DNA from: Frankia sp. RB7
GTDB taxonomy: Bacteria; Pseudomonadota; Alphaproteobacteria; Rhizobiales; Xanthobacteraceae
DNA length: 64,000 bases
Reading direction: 5' to 3'
Assembly: GCA_030403585.1 (NCBI GenBank)
Contig: JAUEPE010000016.1
Span: 62,001 to 126,000, forward strand
The notes below the pieces were generated by a model. The model worked only from the letters and a program-made list of their open reading frames with translations. It did no database searches and had not been told where the DNA came from. The position numbers were made by a program, and so were the translations under genes. This document shows positions 53,563 to 63,162 of the stretch, one piece after another; the stretch's first letter is position 1, and each line of letters begins with the position of its first letter.

Positions 53563-55259
53563 ATGGCATCAAAGGCTAAGGCGCGTACCGGCCGCCGAGC
53601 GGCCACCAATCGCAAGGCAGCAAAGCGTGACGACAAAGCTGGATCGGCAGGTGCGGTAAAGCGCCCTGTCGTCGTGTCCGGTAGCGCGCGCCCACCCACC
53701 GCGGGGGCCAGGCGTCTGCGCGACGAGAATCCGCGCCGGCACGTCGAGATCACGCTGACGTTGCGTGGACCCAAATTGCCGGACGCCGACAAGCTCGGAG
53801 GTCGAGCGCTGTCGCGAGCCCAGTTCAAGGCGAGATACAGTGCCTCGAAGCGCGACGCCGACAAGTGTCCCAGGTTCTGCGCAAATTCGGACTCAAGGTC
53901 GAGGAAGTGTCGCTCGAGACGCGCAGCATGCGCGTGAGCGGGACCGTCGCGCAGATGGAGACGGCGTTTCTGCCTCGCCTCGGCGTCTATTGGAGCGAGG
54001 ATCAGGGGCAGTTCCGCGATCGGGAGGACGACTACAAGATTCCCGCTTCGCTGAAGAAGATCGTCACTGCGTTGATCGGATTCGGCCAGCGGCGTGTCAT
54101 GTGGCGGAGCAGGGCGAGGATCGGTGCCGGTTTGACGCCGCTCAGCCCGTATTCCCTGGAAGCGCTGTATCATTTTCCGCCCGGGGATGCCGCCGGCCAG
54201 AAGATCGCAATCGCCGAGTTCGGTGGCGGCTATTTTGCCGGGGACCTCGCGCTCCACTGCAAAAGATTCGGCCGCAAGAAGCCCAAGGTCGAGATCGTCT
54301 CGATCAACTGGCCGGTGCGCAACCGCAGGCAAATCGAACAATTGCCAAAGGACGATCGTCAGGACGCGCTCGACGATACCGGCGAAGTGATGATGGACGT
54401 CGAGGTGGCTGCAGGCCTGGCTCCCGGTGCCAAGCTGTCGGTCTATTTTGCGACTTTCGATCAGAAGGGCTGGGTCGATTTATTGAACCGCGTGATCAAG
54501 GACAGGCCGGTGACACTGTCGATAAGCTGGGGGTCTGCGGAGGATTCCACTGATTGGTCGCCGGCGGCACGTACGGCCATCAACGAGCGGCTCCAGGCGG
54601 CAGCCGCGCTGGGCATCACGATCTGCGGTGCCTCCGGCGACGATGGCGCCGGCGACGAGGAGACGGATGGCGCGGCTCACGTGGATTTTCCGAGCTCCAG
54701 CCCGTTCGTTCTCGCGGTCGGCGGCACCATGATTACGCGGCTCGGTGGCGAGGTCACGGAGCAAGTGTGGTGGGAGACGCCGGGGCGGCGCATGAAAGGC
54801 GGAGGAGGGGCAACAGGTGGAGGAGTGAGTGAAGTATTTCGTCGTCCTGCGTGGCAGCGCGGACTCGATATTGCGTCCGTGAACGGCTCCGGTCAGTGGG
54901 GTCGCATCGTGCCTGATATCGCGGCCCTTGCCGGCCCACCCGGCTACGCGATGATCTTCCGCGGCAAACCGGATTATGGCGGTGGGACCAGCGCGTCTGC
55001 ACCGCTGCTGGCCGCGCTCATCGCACGCGTTAATGCGCTTCTGCCGCCGGAGAAGCGGCAGCGCTTCCTCGCGCCCTTGCTCTATCGCAAATCGCCGCTC
55101 GGCCGGCCGACAGGCGATCTTGTCTGCTACGACATCACCATCGGCCACAACGTATCCAGGCCAAAGCCGGGCGTCGGATATGAAGCGAGGCGTGGGTTCG
55201 ACGCGGTGTCCGGCTGGGGCGTGCCGATCGGCACCGCGCTCCTGCTTGCGCTGAGCTGA
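53563..55259 (+). pseudogene. second sedolisin (S53) gene split by a -1 frameshift
   Basis: The first frame (53563 to about 53865) encodes a basic N-terminus and the start of the pro-domain (HVEITLTLRGPKLPDADKLGG, LSRAQFKARYSASKRDADK). The continuation (VSQVLRKFGLKVEEVSLETR) is in the -1 frame from the GTG at 53865 and runs to 55259 with an intact peptidase: DTGEVMMDVEV, SGDDGAGDEE, GGTSASAPLLA and a C-terminal GWGVPIG. One missing G near GACAAGTG explains the break; no slippery heptamer is present. The downstream frame alone could give a 464-residue product lacking most of the pro-domain. Confidence 0.8.
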
Positions 55260-55268
55260 TCGCCTCGG

Positions 55269-56114
55269 CTAACTCCGATCGACGAACTTCTTGAACGCAT
55301 CCGCGTAATCCGGATGCCAGCGCGAAAGCGGCGGGCGGTTCTCGACGATATCGCCGGCGGCCCAGAGCATGCGCTTCTCGTCGAGCGTGCGCGGCACGTC
55401 GTTGTCCGGGCAGAGGATGTAGAAATCGCCAGCTTCCAGCCCCGCCAGCATGAAATCGACGGTCTGCTCCGGCGTCCACGCCCCGGCCGGCTTTTCGGTG
55501 CGGCCGTTCGCGGTGAGCCCGGTGAAAACGAAGCCGGGAATCATCAAATGGGCGGTGACGTGGCAATCCCTGGTGTTGCGCAGCTCGTGCTGAAGCGCTT
55601 CCGTAAACGCCTTCACGCCGGCCTTGGAGACGTTGTAGGCGGGATCGCCGGGCGGGGTGGTGATGCCCTGCTTGGAGCCGGTGTTGATGATCAGGCCGGC
55701 CTTGCCGCGCGCGATCATGTTCGGCGCGAAGATGCGCGCGCCGTTGATGATGCCCCACATGTTGACGCCAATGATGCGCTGCCAATTGTCCGGCTCGCCG
55801 AACAATGTGCTGCCCGGCTGGATGCCGGCATTGTTCATCAGCAGGTCCGTGCCGCCGAAATGCGCGCCCACGGCGCGTTCCAGTTCCGTCACGCTCTCGG
55901 CTTTGCTGACGTCGGCGGCGAAGGTCATCACATGTGTGGCAGAGGTGACGGATGACAGTTTTGTTGCGGCCTCCGCCAGTCGGGCCTCATCGACGTCGGC
56001 GATGCACACCTTCATGCCGGCGCGCGCAAAGGCTGCTGCGGCGGCCAATCCGATGCCGGACGCGCCACCCGTGATCACGGCAACATTGCCTTTGGCGATG
56101 ACAGAATGCGGCAT
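55269..56114 (-). CDS. short-chain dehydrogenase/reductase
   Basis: A 281-residue NAD(P)-dependent oxidoreductase. Cofactor motif TGGASGIG (residues 15-22), NNAG in LLMNNAGIQPGS, catalytic Ser in NTGSKQG, and Tyr/Lys in PAYNVSKAGVKAF. Typical of classical SDRs that oxidise secondary alcohols; substrate unknown. The start at 56114 follows GGAGAA. Converges on the sedolisin gene and is divergent from the aldehyde dehydrogenase. Confidence 0.92.
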   Translation of the reverse strand: MPHSVIAKGNVAVITGGASGIGLAAAAAFARAGMKVCIADVDEARLAEAATKLSSVTSATHVMTFAADVSKAESVTELERAVGAHFGGTDLLMNNAGIQPGSTLFGEPDNWQRIIGVNMWGIINGARIFAPNMIARGKAGLIINTGSKQGITTPPGDPAYNVSKAGVKAFTEALQHELRNTRDCHVTAHLMIPGFVFTGLTANGRTEKPAGAWTPEQTVDFMLAGLEAGDFYILCPDNDVPRTLDEKRMLWAAGDIVENRPPLSRWHPDYADAFKKFVDRS

Positions 56115-56300
56115 GGCTATTCTCCGGGACTGGCTCTTGGTTGAGCTATAACATGGCGTTCGCGCGACCCTGCACAAGCCGGCATGGCAGGGCTTCGTTC
56201 CATGCCGGCTTTACGCCCTTCCGGCGCCGCTGTATTCTGTTTGACCTAACGATCCCGCCCAGATCGAACCCAATCAATCACCTACCCAGGGAGTGCAGCC

Positions 56301-57797
56301 ATGGCTGTGTCGCAGGCTATTCCGATCACGCGCCATCCGTTCGCCAACGGGTCCTACAAGCAGATGTTGATCGACGGGAAGTGGGTGGATGCCGCGTCCG
56401 GCAAGCGCTTCGAGACCCATAACCCTGCCACTGGCGAACTGCTCGCAACCGTCGCCGAAGGCGACAAGGAAGACATCGATCGTGCGGTCGCGGCGGCCCG
56501 CCGCGCTTTCGAGGGATCCTGGAGCAAAGTAAAACCGTTCGAGCGGCAGAACCTGCTGCTCAAGCTCGCCGACCTCGTCGAGAAGAATTTCGACGAATTG
56601 TCGCAGCTCGACACACTCGACATGGGCGCACCGCTCAGCCGCACCCGCGCCTATCGCCTCCGCGCCGTCGGCATGCTGCGTTACTATGCCGGCCAGACCA
56701 CCGCGATCCATGGCGAAACCATCGAGAACTCGCTGCCCGGCGAGATCTTCTCCTACACGCTGAAGGAGCCGGTCGGTGTCGTGGGCGCCATCATTCCCTG
56801 GAACGGCCCGCTCACCGCGACGCTCTGGAAGATCGGGCCCGCGATCGCGACCGGGTGCACCGTGGTGCTGAAGCCCGCCGAAGAGGCGCCGCTGACCTCG
56901 CTGCGCATCGCCGAGCTCGCGATGGAAGCCGGCATTCCGCCCGGCGTCGTCAATGTCGTGCCCGGTTATGGTGAGACCGCGGGCGCCGCGCTCGCTTCGC
57001 ATCATGACGTCGACAAGGTCGCCTTCACCGGCTCGCACGTCACGGGGCAGTCGATCATCCGCGCTTCGGCCGGCAACCTCAAGCGCGTCTCGCTCGAGCT
57101 CGGCGGCAAGTCGCCGGACATCGTGTTCGCCGACGCCGACCTCGATGCCGCAGTTCCCGGGGCGGCGATGGCGGTGTTCGCCAATTCGGGCCAGATCTGC
57201 AGTGCCGGCACGCGCCTGTTTGTCGAGCAGTCGATCTACGAAGAGTTCGTCGGCCGTGTCGCCGAATTCGGCAAGAAGCTGCAGGTCGGCAACGGCCTCG
57301 ATCCCAACACCCAGATCGGCCCGCTGGTCTCCGAGCAGCAGCTCGAACGCGTCACCAGCTATCTCGACATCGGCCAGAAGGAAGGCGCGCGAGCGCTCGC
57401 CGGCGGCGGCCGCGTCACCGAAGGTGCGCTGTCGAAGGGCTTCTTCGTCTCGCCGACGGTCTTTGCAGGCGTTCAGGACAACATGCGCATCGCGCAGGAG
57501 GAGATCTTTGGTCCCGTCATCTCCGCGATCGCGTTCAAGGATATGGACGAACTGGTCAAGCGCGCCAACAACACCACGTTCGGCCTCGGCTCGGGCCTGT
57601 GGACGCGCGACGTCACCAAGGCGCATGCGGTCGCGAAACGCTTGCGCGCCGGCTCGGTGTGGGTGAATTGCTATCAGGCGATGGATCCGGCCGTGCCCTT
57701 CGGCGGCTACAAGATGAGCGGCTATGGCCGCGAGTCCGGCAAGCAGCATGTCGAGGAATATCTCAACGTGAAGGCCGTCTGGATCAAGACGGCGTAA
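56301..57797 (+). CDS. aldehyde dehydrogenase
   Basis: A 498-residue NAD(P)-dependent aldehyde dehydrogenase. Complete family pattern: IIPWNGPLTATLWKIGPAIATG (substrate/cofactor Asn), KPAEEAPLTSLRIAEL, FTGSHVTGQSI, general-base Glu in LELGGKSPDIVF, nucleophile Cys in FANSGQICSAGTRL, and EEIFGPVISAI. It probably oxidises a phenylacetaldehyde-, betaine- or alcohol-derived aldehyde. The start follows AGGGAG. The divergent SDR and downstream OYE reductase suggest a small aldehyde/enone detoxification or catabolic group. Confidence 0.95.
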   Translation: MAVSQAIPITRHPFANGSYKQMLIDGKWVDAASGKRFETHNPATGELLATVAEGDKEDIDRAVAAARRAFEGSWSKVKPFERQNLLLKLADLVEKNFDELSQLDTLDMGAPLSRTRAYRLRAVGMLRYYAGQTTAIHGETIENSLPGEIFSYTLKEPVGVVGAIIPWNGPLTATLWKIGPAIATGCTVVLKPAEEAPLTSLRIAELAMEAGIPPGVVNVVPGYGETAGAALASHHDVDKVAFTGSHVTGQSIIRASAGNLKRVSLELGGKSPDIVFADADLDAAVPGAAMAVFANSGQICSAGTRLFVEQSIYEEFVGRVAEFGKKLQVGNGLDPNTQIGPLVSEQQLERVTSYLDIGQKEGARALAGGGRVTEGALSKGFFVSPTVFAGVQDNMRIAQEEIFGPVISAIAFKDMDELVKRANNTTFGLGSGLWTRDVTKAHAVAKRLRAGSVWVNCYQAMDPAVPFGGYKMSGYGRESGKQHVEEYLNVKAVWIKTA

Positions 57798-57917
57798 TAG
57801 CTGTCCTCTCCCGCGTTCCGCGCGAGGGAATATCTGCTTTTAGTGGGGGCGGCGCCTTTTCCGGTGGCCGCCCCTCGCTATATGATCGGTATCCTTTCAT
57901 CGACATCCGGGGTCCAA

Positions 57918-59045
57918 ATGAAGTTCGAGGCGTTGTTTAGACCGTTGCAGGTCGGTCCGTACAAGCTCGCGCATCGCGTCGCGATGGCGCCGCTGACGCG
58001 CATGCGCGCCGAGCGCGAGAGCTTTTCGCCGCGGCCGCTCAACGCCGAATATTACGGCCAACGCGCGACGCCGGGCGGTTTGCTGATCGCTGAAGCTTCG
58101 CCCGTGCTCTCGCACGGCCGCGGCAATCCGGCGACCCCCGGCATCTATTCAGAGGCGCAGATCGCCGGTTGGCGCAAGGTGGTCGATGCCGTGCACGCCA
58201 AGGGCGGCATCATCTTCCTCCAGCTCTGGCATGTCGGCCGCGTCTCGCATTCGTCCTATCATGGCGGGCAGCTGCCGGTCTCGGCCTCGGCGATTCCGAT
58301 CAAGGCCGAAGGCATGAAGGCCATGACCGCCGACGGCAAGATCGCCGACTACGAGACGCCGCGCGCGCTGGAGACCGACGAGGTCAAGGGCGTAGTCGAG
58401 GCATTCCGGCAGGGTGCGAAGAACGCGCTCGCCGCGGGCTTCGACGGCGTCGAGATCCACGGCGCCAACGGCTATTTGCTCGAGCAGTTCTTGCAGTCGC
58501 GCAGCAACCAGCGCACCGATCAATATGGCGGTTCGGTCGAGAATCGGACCCGCCTGCTGCTCGAAGTGACCCAGGCTGCGATTGATGTCTGGGGTGCAAA
58601 CCGCGTCGGCGTGCGGCTGTCGCCTCACGGCATCGCCAATGATTCCGCCGAGCCCGACCCGATGCCGCTCTACACCCATGTCGTGAAGGCGCTCGACAAG
58701 CTCGGTCTTGCCTATCTGCATTTCATCGAGCCGCGCTCCAGCGGCGCCGGCCGCGCCGACGTCCATTGGGAGAATGTGCCGTCGGCCATGGTGCTGTTCC
58801 GTCCGCACTACAGCGGCGTGCTGATGACCGCCGGCGGGTTTACCGGCGAGACGGCGAATGCCGCGATCGTCGATGGCCACGCCGACATCATCGCCTTCGG
58901 CCGCATCTTCATCTCCAACCCCGATCTGCCGCGGCGCCTGGAGCACGACTACCCGATCACGCCGTACAACCGCGCCACGTTCTATGGCGGCGAGGAGAAG
59001 GGGTATACGGATTACCCGGTCTATGACGAGCTGACGCCGGCGTAG
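57918..59045 (+). CDS. Old Yellow Enzyme-family FMN reductase (NemA-like)
   Basis: A 375-residue flavin enzyme of the N-ethylmaleimide/xenobiotic reductase class. APLTRMRAERE near residue 25, FLQLWHVGRVSH, the substrate-binding HGANGYLLEQFLQSRSNQRTD and YGGSVENRTR, and the late AFGRIFISNPDLPRRL are hallmarks. It reduces activated C=C bonds or nitro-groups with NAD(P)H. The start at 57918 matches the family; the frame is open upstream. It ends just before a palindromic repeat. Confidence 0.94.
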   Translation: MKFEALFRPLQVGPYKLAHRVAMAPLTRMRAERESFSPRPLNAEYYGQRATPGGLLIAEASPVLSHGRGNPATPGIYSEAQIAGWRKVVDAVHAKGGIIFLQLWHVGRVSHSSYHGGQLPVSASAIPIKAEGMKAMTADGKIADYETPRALETDEVKGVVEAFRQGAKNALAAGFDGVEIHGANGYLLEQFLQSRSNQRTDQYGGSVENRTRLLLEVTQAAIDVWGANRVGVRLSPHGIANDSAEPDPMPLYTHVVKALDKLGLAYLHFIEPRSSGAGRADVHWENVPSAMVLFRPHYSGVLMTAGGFTGETANAAIVDGHADIIAFGRIFISNPDLPRRLEHDYPITPYNRATFYGGEEKGYTDYPVYDELTPA

Positions 59046-59052
59046 GATCTGC

Positions 59053-59158
59053 CGTCATTCCGGGGCGACGCGGAGCGTCGAGCCCGGAATCCATCCCGCC
59101 TCCATGTATGCCGCCCGATGGATCCGGGCTCGCGACTTCGTCGCGCTCCGGAATGACG
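59053..59158. repeat. palindromic intergenic element (CGTCATTCCGGGGC family)
   Basis: Terminal arms CGTCATTCCGG and CCGGAATGACG, with inner GAGCCCGGAATCCATC and GATGGATCCGGGCTC pairing. A family distinct from the CGTCATTGCGAG repeats, though the outer bases are alike. Confidence 0.85.
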
Positions 59159-59193
59159 ATCGTGTATTGTCCCAATGACGATGGGGAGGCACA

Positions 59194-59697
59194 ATGGCCA
59201 AAGCCGCAGTCGCCGCAGGAACCGCCACCGGTCAATGCCTCTGCGGCAAGGTCACCTTCGAGATCGACATCCCCGCGCGCTGGGCCTGGCACGATCACTC
59301 TGCCACCAGCCGTCGCGCTCACGGCGCGGCCTACGCCACCTATGTCGGCAGCTGGAAGAAGCGGTTTCGGATCACCTCCGGCAAGACCGCGCTGACCCGC
59401 TACGAGGACAAGGCGACCAAGACCGCGCGCAGCTTCTGCTCGCATTGCGGCACGCCGATCGCCTATGAGCGCCCGCGCGGCCCGCACATGGTCAACATCC
59501 CCCGCGCTCTGTTCAAGGAGCGCACCGGGCGCCAGCCGCTCTATCACATCGCGATCGAGGAGCTGCAGGAATGGACTTACACCGGCGAGCCGCTGGTGCC
59601 GCTGAAGGGCTTTCCCGGCGTGGTCTGGCAGCGCTCGAAAAAGAAGAAGCGCGCGGGTGGCGAGGATCCGTTCGAATTGGGGCGCGAGGAGATCTAG
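59194..59697 (+). CDS. GFA/CENP-V-like protein lacking the central zinc cysteines
   Basis: A 167-residue protein with the fold signature of glutathione-dependent formaldehyde-activating enzymes: GQCLCGKVTFEI (first Cys pair) and ARSFCSHCGTPIAYE (second pair). Where the family has a CHCxxCR segment for the catalytic zinc, this protein reads WHDHSATSRR, with no Cys. The structural zinc should remain, but catalysis on S-hydroxymethylglutathione is doubtful. The C-terminus has a basic stretch (RSKKKKRAGG). The start at 59194 follows GGGGAGG. Confidence 0.82.
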   Translation: MAKAAVAAGTATGQCLCGKVTFEIDIPARWAWHDHSATSRRAHGAAYATYVGSWKKRFRITSGKTALTRYEDKATKTARSFCSHCGTPIAYERPRGPHMVNIPRALFKERTGRQPLYHIAIEELQEWTYTGEPLVPLKGFPGVVWQRSKKKKRAGGEDPFELGREEI

Positions 59698-59802
59698 CGC
59701 GTCTCTCCCACGCAACGCAGCCATGACCGCGCTTCCTTGCGCGCGTCCCGCGACTTCGGCCATCATGCCGCCGCCCGCGGTAACGTCCGCGCAGGAGGAA
59801 AC

Positions 59803-61464
59803 ATGAAGAACAAGATCACCGGCCGCTCCGCCTTTCTCGCGCTGCTCAAGGACGAGGGCATCACGCATCTGTTCGGCAATCCCGGCACCACCGAGCTGCC
59901 GATCATGCATGCGCTGAAGGACCATCCAGATCTCACCTATGTGATGGCGATGCAGGAGAGCCTCGTGGTGGCGATCGCGGATGGCTACAGCCGCGCCTCC
60001 GGCAAGCTCGTTGCCTGCAACGTCCATGTCGCGCCCGGCCTCGGCAACGCCATGGGCTCGCTCTACAACGCCCAGTTCACGGGCACACCGATGATTTTGA
60101 CCGCGGGCCAGCAGGAGCAGGGCCATGGCCTGATGGAGCCGGTGCTTTACGGTCCCTTGGTGCGCATGGCCGAGCCGCTGGTGAAATGGGCGGTGGAGGT
60201 GACGCGGCTGGAGGACCTGCCGCGTATCGTGCGCCGCGCCGCCAAGGTCGCGATGACGCCGCCGACCGGGCCGGTGTTCATCTCGCTGCCGGGCGACATC
60301 CTCAACAGCGAAGCCGGCATCGATCTCGGCCGCTCCACCCGCATCGATGCACGCGTAAGGCCATCCGATGAGGCGCTGAAGGCCTTTGCCGCGCGGCTGC
60401 TGAAGGCCGAACGACCCGTGATCGTCACCATGGACGAGGTGGTCAAGAGCGACGCGCTGAAGGAGGCGGCTGAACTCGCCGAACTGCTCGGCGCAGCCGC
60501 TTACCAATCCTCGACGCCCTATGGCTCGCACTTTCTGTCGGAGAGCCCGAGCTTCGCCGGTACGCTGGCTCGCGTGCAGAAGGTCGCGCGCGATACGCTC
60601 GCGCCTTACGATCTGCTGATCGCGCTCGGCGGGGATCCCCTGCGGATGTCGGTTTATAGCGAGGTCGATGCGCTGCCGGATGGGCTTGGCATCGTGCAGG
60701 TCGGTCTCGTCGATTGGGAGATCGCCAAGAACTACGGTGCCGAGATCGCACTGAAGGCGGATCTGAAGGAAACGCTGCGCGCGCTGATCCCGGTGCTCAA
60801 AGAGATTGGCGGTGCCGTGCTGGCAAGCCGCGCAAAACAGCGGCTCGCGGAGCTTGCGCCGAAGAACTGGACCGCGCGCCGCACCGCTTTGGTCGAGCAG
60901 ATCGGCAAGAGCGCGGGACGTGCGCCGATCGATCCAGATTTTCTCGTGCTGCAAATGGTCGAGGCGATGCCCGACCATGCCATTCTTGTCGACGAAGGTC
61001 TCACCTCCAGTCGCCAGATCACGGCGCTACGCCCGCACCGCGACCGCTACGGCTATCACGGCCTTGCCTCTGGCGGCATCGGTTGGGGCCTGCCGGCCTC
61101 GGTCGGCGCCAGTATCGCCAATCCGGATCGGCCCGTCGTGTGTTTTTCCGGCGACGGCAGCGCGATGTATTCGATCCAGGCGCTGTGGACGGCGGCGCAT
61201 CACAAGTTGCCGCTCAATGTCGTCATCGCCAACAATGGCGGCTACCGCATCATCAAGCAGCGCCTGCTCGCCTTCCATGGTGACGACAATTATGTCGGCA
61301 TGGATTTTGTCGATCCGCCCGTGGATTTCGCAGGCGTGGCGAAGGCACTCGGCTGCGAGGCGATCAAGATCAGCGATCCCCGCGAATTGAAGGCGACGCT
61401 GTCGTCGGCGTTCGGGCGGCCGGGGACGAAGCTGATCGAGGTGATGGTGGACGGGAAGGTGTAG
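59803..61464 (+). CDS. ThDP-dependent decarboxylase, benzoylformate decarboxylase-like
   Basis: A 553-residue thiamine-diphosphate enzyme. ITHLFGNPGTTELP near residue 20, the activating Glu in AMQESLVVAIADGYSRASG, SGGIGWGLPASVGASIA and the ThDP/Mg motif GDGSAMYSIQALWTAAHH...NNGGY follow benzoylformate decarboxylase most closely. It probably decarboxylates an aryl or alkyl 2-oxo acid to an aldehyde. An aldehyde dehydrogenase gene 2 kb upstream could take the product. The start follows GGAGGAA; upstream in-frame codons are ignored. Confidence 0.9.
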   Translation: MKNKITGRSAFLALLKDEGITHLFGNPGTTELPIMHALKDHPDLTYVMAMQESLVVAIADGYSRASGKLVACNVHVAPGLGNAMGSLYNAQFTGTPMILTAGQQEQGHGLMEPVLYGPLVRMAEPLVKWAVEVTRLEDLPRIVRRAAKVAMTPPTGPVFISLPGDILNSEAGIDLGRSTRIDARVRPSDEALKAFAARLLKAERPVIVTMDEVVKSDALKEAAELAELLGAAAYQSSTPYGSHFLSESPSFAGTLARVQKVARDTLAPYDLLIALGGDPLRMSVYSEVDALPDGLGIVQVGLVDWEIAKNYGAEIALKADLKETLRALIPVLKEIGGAVLASRAKQRLAELAPKNWTARRTALVEQIGKSAGRAPIDPDFLVLQMVEAMPDHAILVDEGLTSSRQITALRPHRDRYGYHGLASGGIGWGLPASVGASIANPDRPVVCFSGDGSAMYSIQALWTAAHHKLPLNVVIANNGGYRIIKQRLLAFHGDDNYVGMDFVDPPVDFAGVAKALGCEAIKISDPRELKATLSSAFGRPGTKLIEVMVDGKV

Positions 61465-61495
61465 CCCTGCTGTCGTCCCGGCGAAGTGGTCGCAG

Positions 61496-62875
61496 CTACC
61501 CCTTCTTCCCCACCCGATACCCCGCCGCAGGATGCGGCGCCTCAAGCCGCGCGCGCCCATCGCCGAACAGCTTCTCCCGCAGCGTGCCCTTCGCGTATTC
61601 CGGTTTGTACCGGCCGCGCCTGGTCAGCTCCGGCACCAGCATGTCGGCGATGTCCTCAAAATCGCCGGGCGAGATCGCAAACGCAACGTTGAGGCCGTCG
61701 ACGTCGGTCTTCTCGAACCAATCCTCGATCTTGTCAGCGACGCTTTCCGGCGTGCCCACAACGACCGGGCCGGCGCCGCCGATACCGACATGTTCGATGA
61801 CGTCGCGCACGGTCCAGACGCGGTCTGGGTCGCCGCGGGTGACGTTGTCCAGCGCGCTGCGACCGGCGTCGTTCTGGACGTGACGGACCTGCTGGTCGAG
61901 CTCATAACCGGAGAAGTCGATGCCGGTCCATCCCGACATCAGGGCGAGCGCGCCCTCGGGGCTGATATGCGACCGGTAGTCGGCATATTTCGCCGCGGCT
62001 TCGGCTTCGGTGTTGCCGAGTATGATGGTCATCATGTTGAACATGAGTATCTCGGCCGGGTTGCGGCCGAGCGCGGCGGCCTCCTGGCGGATCGCGGAGA
62101 CCCGCGGCGCAATGATCTTGGCCGACGGTCCCGACATGAACACGCATTCGGCATGCTTGGCGGCGAACTGCCGCCCGCGCGGCGAGGTGCCGGCCTGGTA
62201 CAGCACGGGCGTACGCTGCGGCGACGGTTCGCTGAGATGGATGGTGTTGTTGATGCGGTAGTTCGCGCTCTCATGATTGACGCGATGAACTTTGCTGGGA
62301 TCAGTGAAGATGCCGCGCTTGCGATCGCGCAGCACGGCGTCGTCCTCCCAGCTTCCCTCCCAGAGCTTGTAGACCACCTCCATATATTCGTCGGCGATGT
62401 CGTAGCGATCGTCGTGCCCGATCTGCTTGTCCTTGCCGGCCCCACGCGCAGCGCTGTCGAGATAGCCGGTGACGACGTTCCAACCGATCCGCCCCTCGGT
62501 CAGATGGTCGAGCGTCGACATCCGCCGCGCGAACGGGTAGGGCGGCTCGAACGACAAATTGCTGGTGACGCCGAAGCCCAAATTCTTGGTGACCGCGGCC
62601 ATCGCCGAGAGCAGCAGCAGCGGCTCGTTCGACGGCGTCTGCGCCGCGTTGCGCAAGGCTGCGTCAGGGCTGTTGCCATAGACGTCGTAGACGCCGAGCA
62701 CGTCGGCAAGGAACAGTCCGTCGAAACGGCCGCGTTCCAGCGTCTTGGCGAGATCAATCCAGTAGGGCAGACGGTTATATTCGGCGGTGCGGTCGCGCGG
62801 ATGGGTCCACAGGCCCGGTGATTGATGCGCGACGCAATTCATCGCAAATGCGTTGAGCCTGATCTGCTTGGCCAT
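61496..62875 (-). CDS. LLM-class FMN-dependent monooxygenase (NtaA/SnaA/DszA type)
   Basis: A 459-residue bacterial luciferase-like monooxygenase. RLNAFAMNCVAHQSPGLWTHP at the N-terminus, FDGLFLADVLGVYDVYG, GFGVTSNLSFEPPYPFARRMSTLDHLTEGRIGWNVVTGY and LYQAGTSPRGRQFAAKHAECVF are diagnostic of the nitrilotriacetate/dibenzothiophene sulfone monooxygenase group. It needs FMNH2 from a separate reductase, not seen here. The ATG at 62875 follows GGGGGAC. Substrate unknown; possibly C-S or C-N bond cleavage. Confidence 0.92.
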   Translation of the reverse strand: MAKQIRLNAFAMNCVAHQSPGLWTHPRDRTAEYNRLPYWIDLAKTLERGRFDGLFLADVLGVYDVYGNSPDAALRNAAQTPSNEPLLLLSAMAAVTKNLGFGVTSNLSFEPPYPFARRMSTLDHLTEGRIGWNVVTGYLDSAARGAGKDKQIGHDDRYDIADEYMEVVYKLWEGSWEDDAVLRDRKRGIFTDPSKVHRVNHESANYRINNTIHLSEPSPQRTPVLYQAGTSPRGRQFAAKHAECVFMSGPSAKIIAPRVSAIRQEAAALGRNPAEILMFNMMTIILGNTEAEAAAKYADYRSHISPEGALALMSGWTGIDFSGYELDQQVRHVQNDAGRSALDNVTRGDPDRVWTVRDVIEHVGIGGAGPVVVGTPESVADKIEDWFEKTDVDGLNVAFAISPGDFEDIADMLVPELTRRGRYKPEYAKGTLREKLFGDGRARLEAPHPAAGYRVGKKG

Positions 62876-62959
62876 GCTGGTCCCCCGGCGCCCTGTACTG
62901 AGCGCTCTTCGAATGATAGACGTGCGCCCCAACTTGGCGACGTTCTTGCATATAATCGG

Positions 62960-63041
62960 CCCTTGGCAAGGGCCAAAAATAGAAAGGCTTGCGACCTTGG
63001 CAAGGCCAAATTCAGCGGCACTCCCGCCCTTGGCAAGCCAA
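62960..63041. repeat. three iterated TTGGC-GCCAA palindromes
   Basis: CCTTGGCAAGGGCCAA (62961-62976), CCTTGGCAAGGCCAA (62995-63009) and CCTTGGCAAGCCAA (63028-63041) begin 34 and 33 bases apart. Each holds TTGGC and GCCAA arms with a 2-4 base spacer. They lie between the divergent LLM and M20 genes and look like tandem operators. Confidence 0.65.
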
Positions 63042-63162
63042 TCTCAAGAGAGCAAGAACGAAAACGCAAGAACGACCCAAGAGCTGCCCAAGTCCCCGCC
63101 ACTTTCGAGGCCCAGTGTAGCCCGCTACGCTCTCCCGCCTCGAAACCTTGAAAAAGCAGGTA

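Noticed and set aside
53865-53871. Programmed -1 frameshifting in the second sedolisin gene
   Set aside because: No slippery heptamer or downstream pseudoknot was seen; a one-base deletion or sequencing error is simpler.
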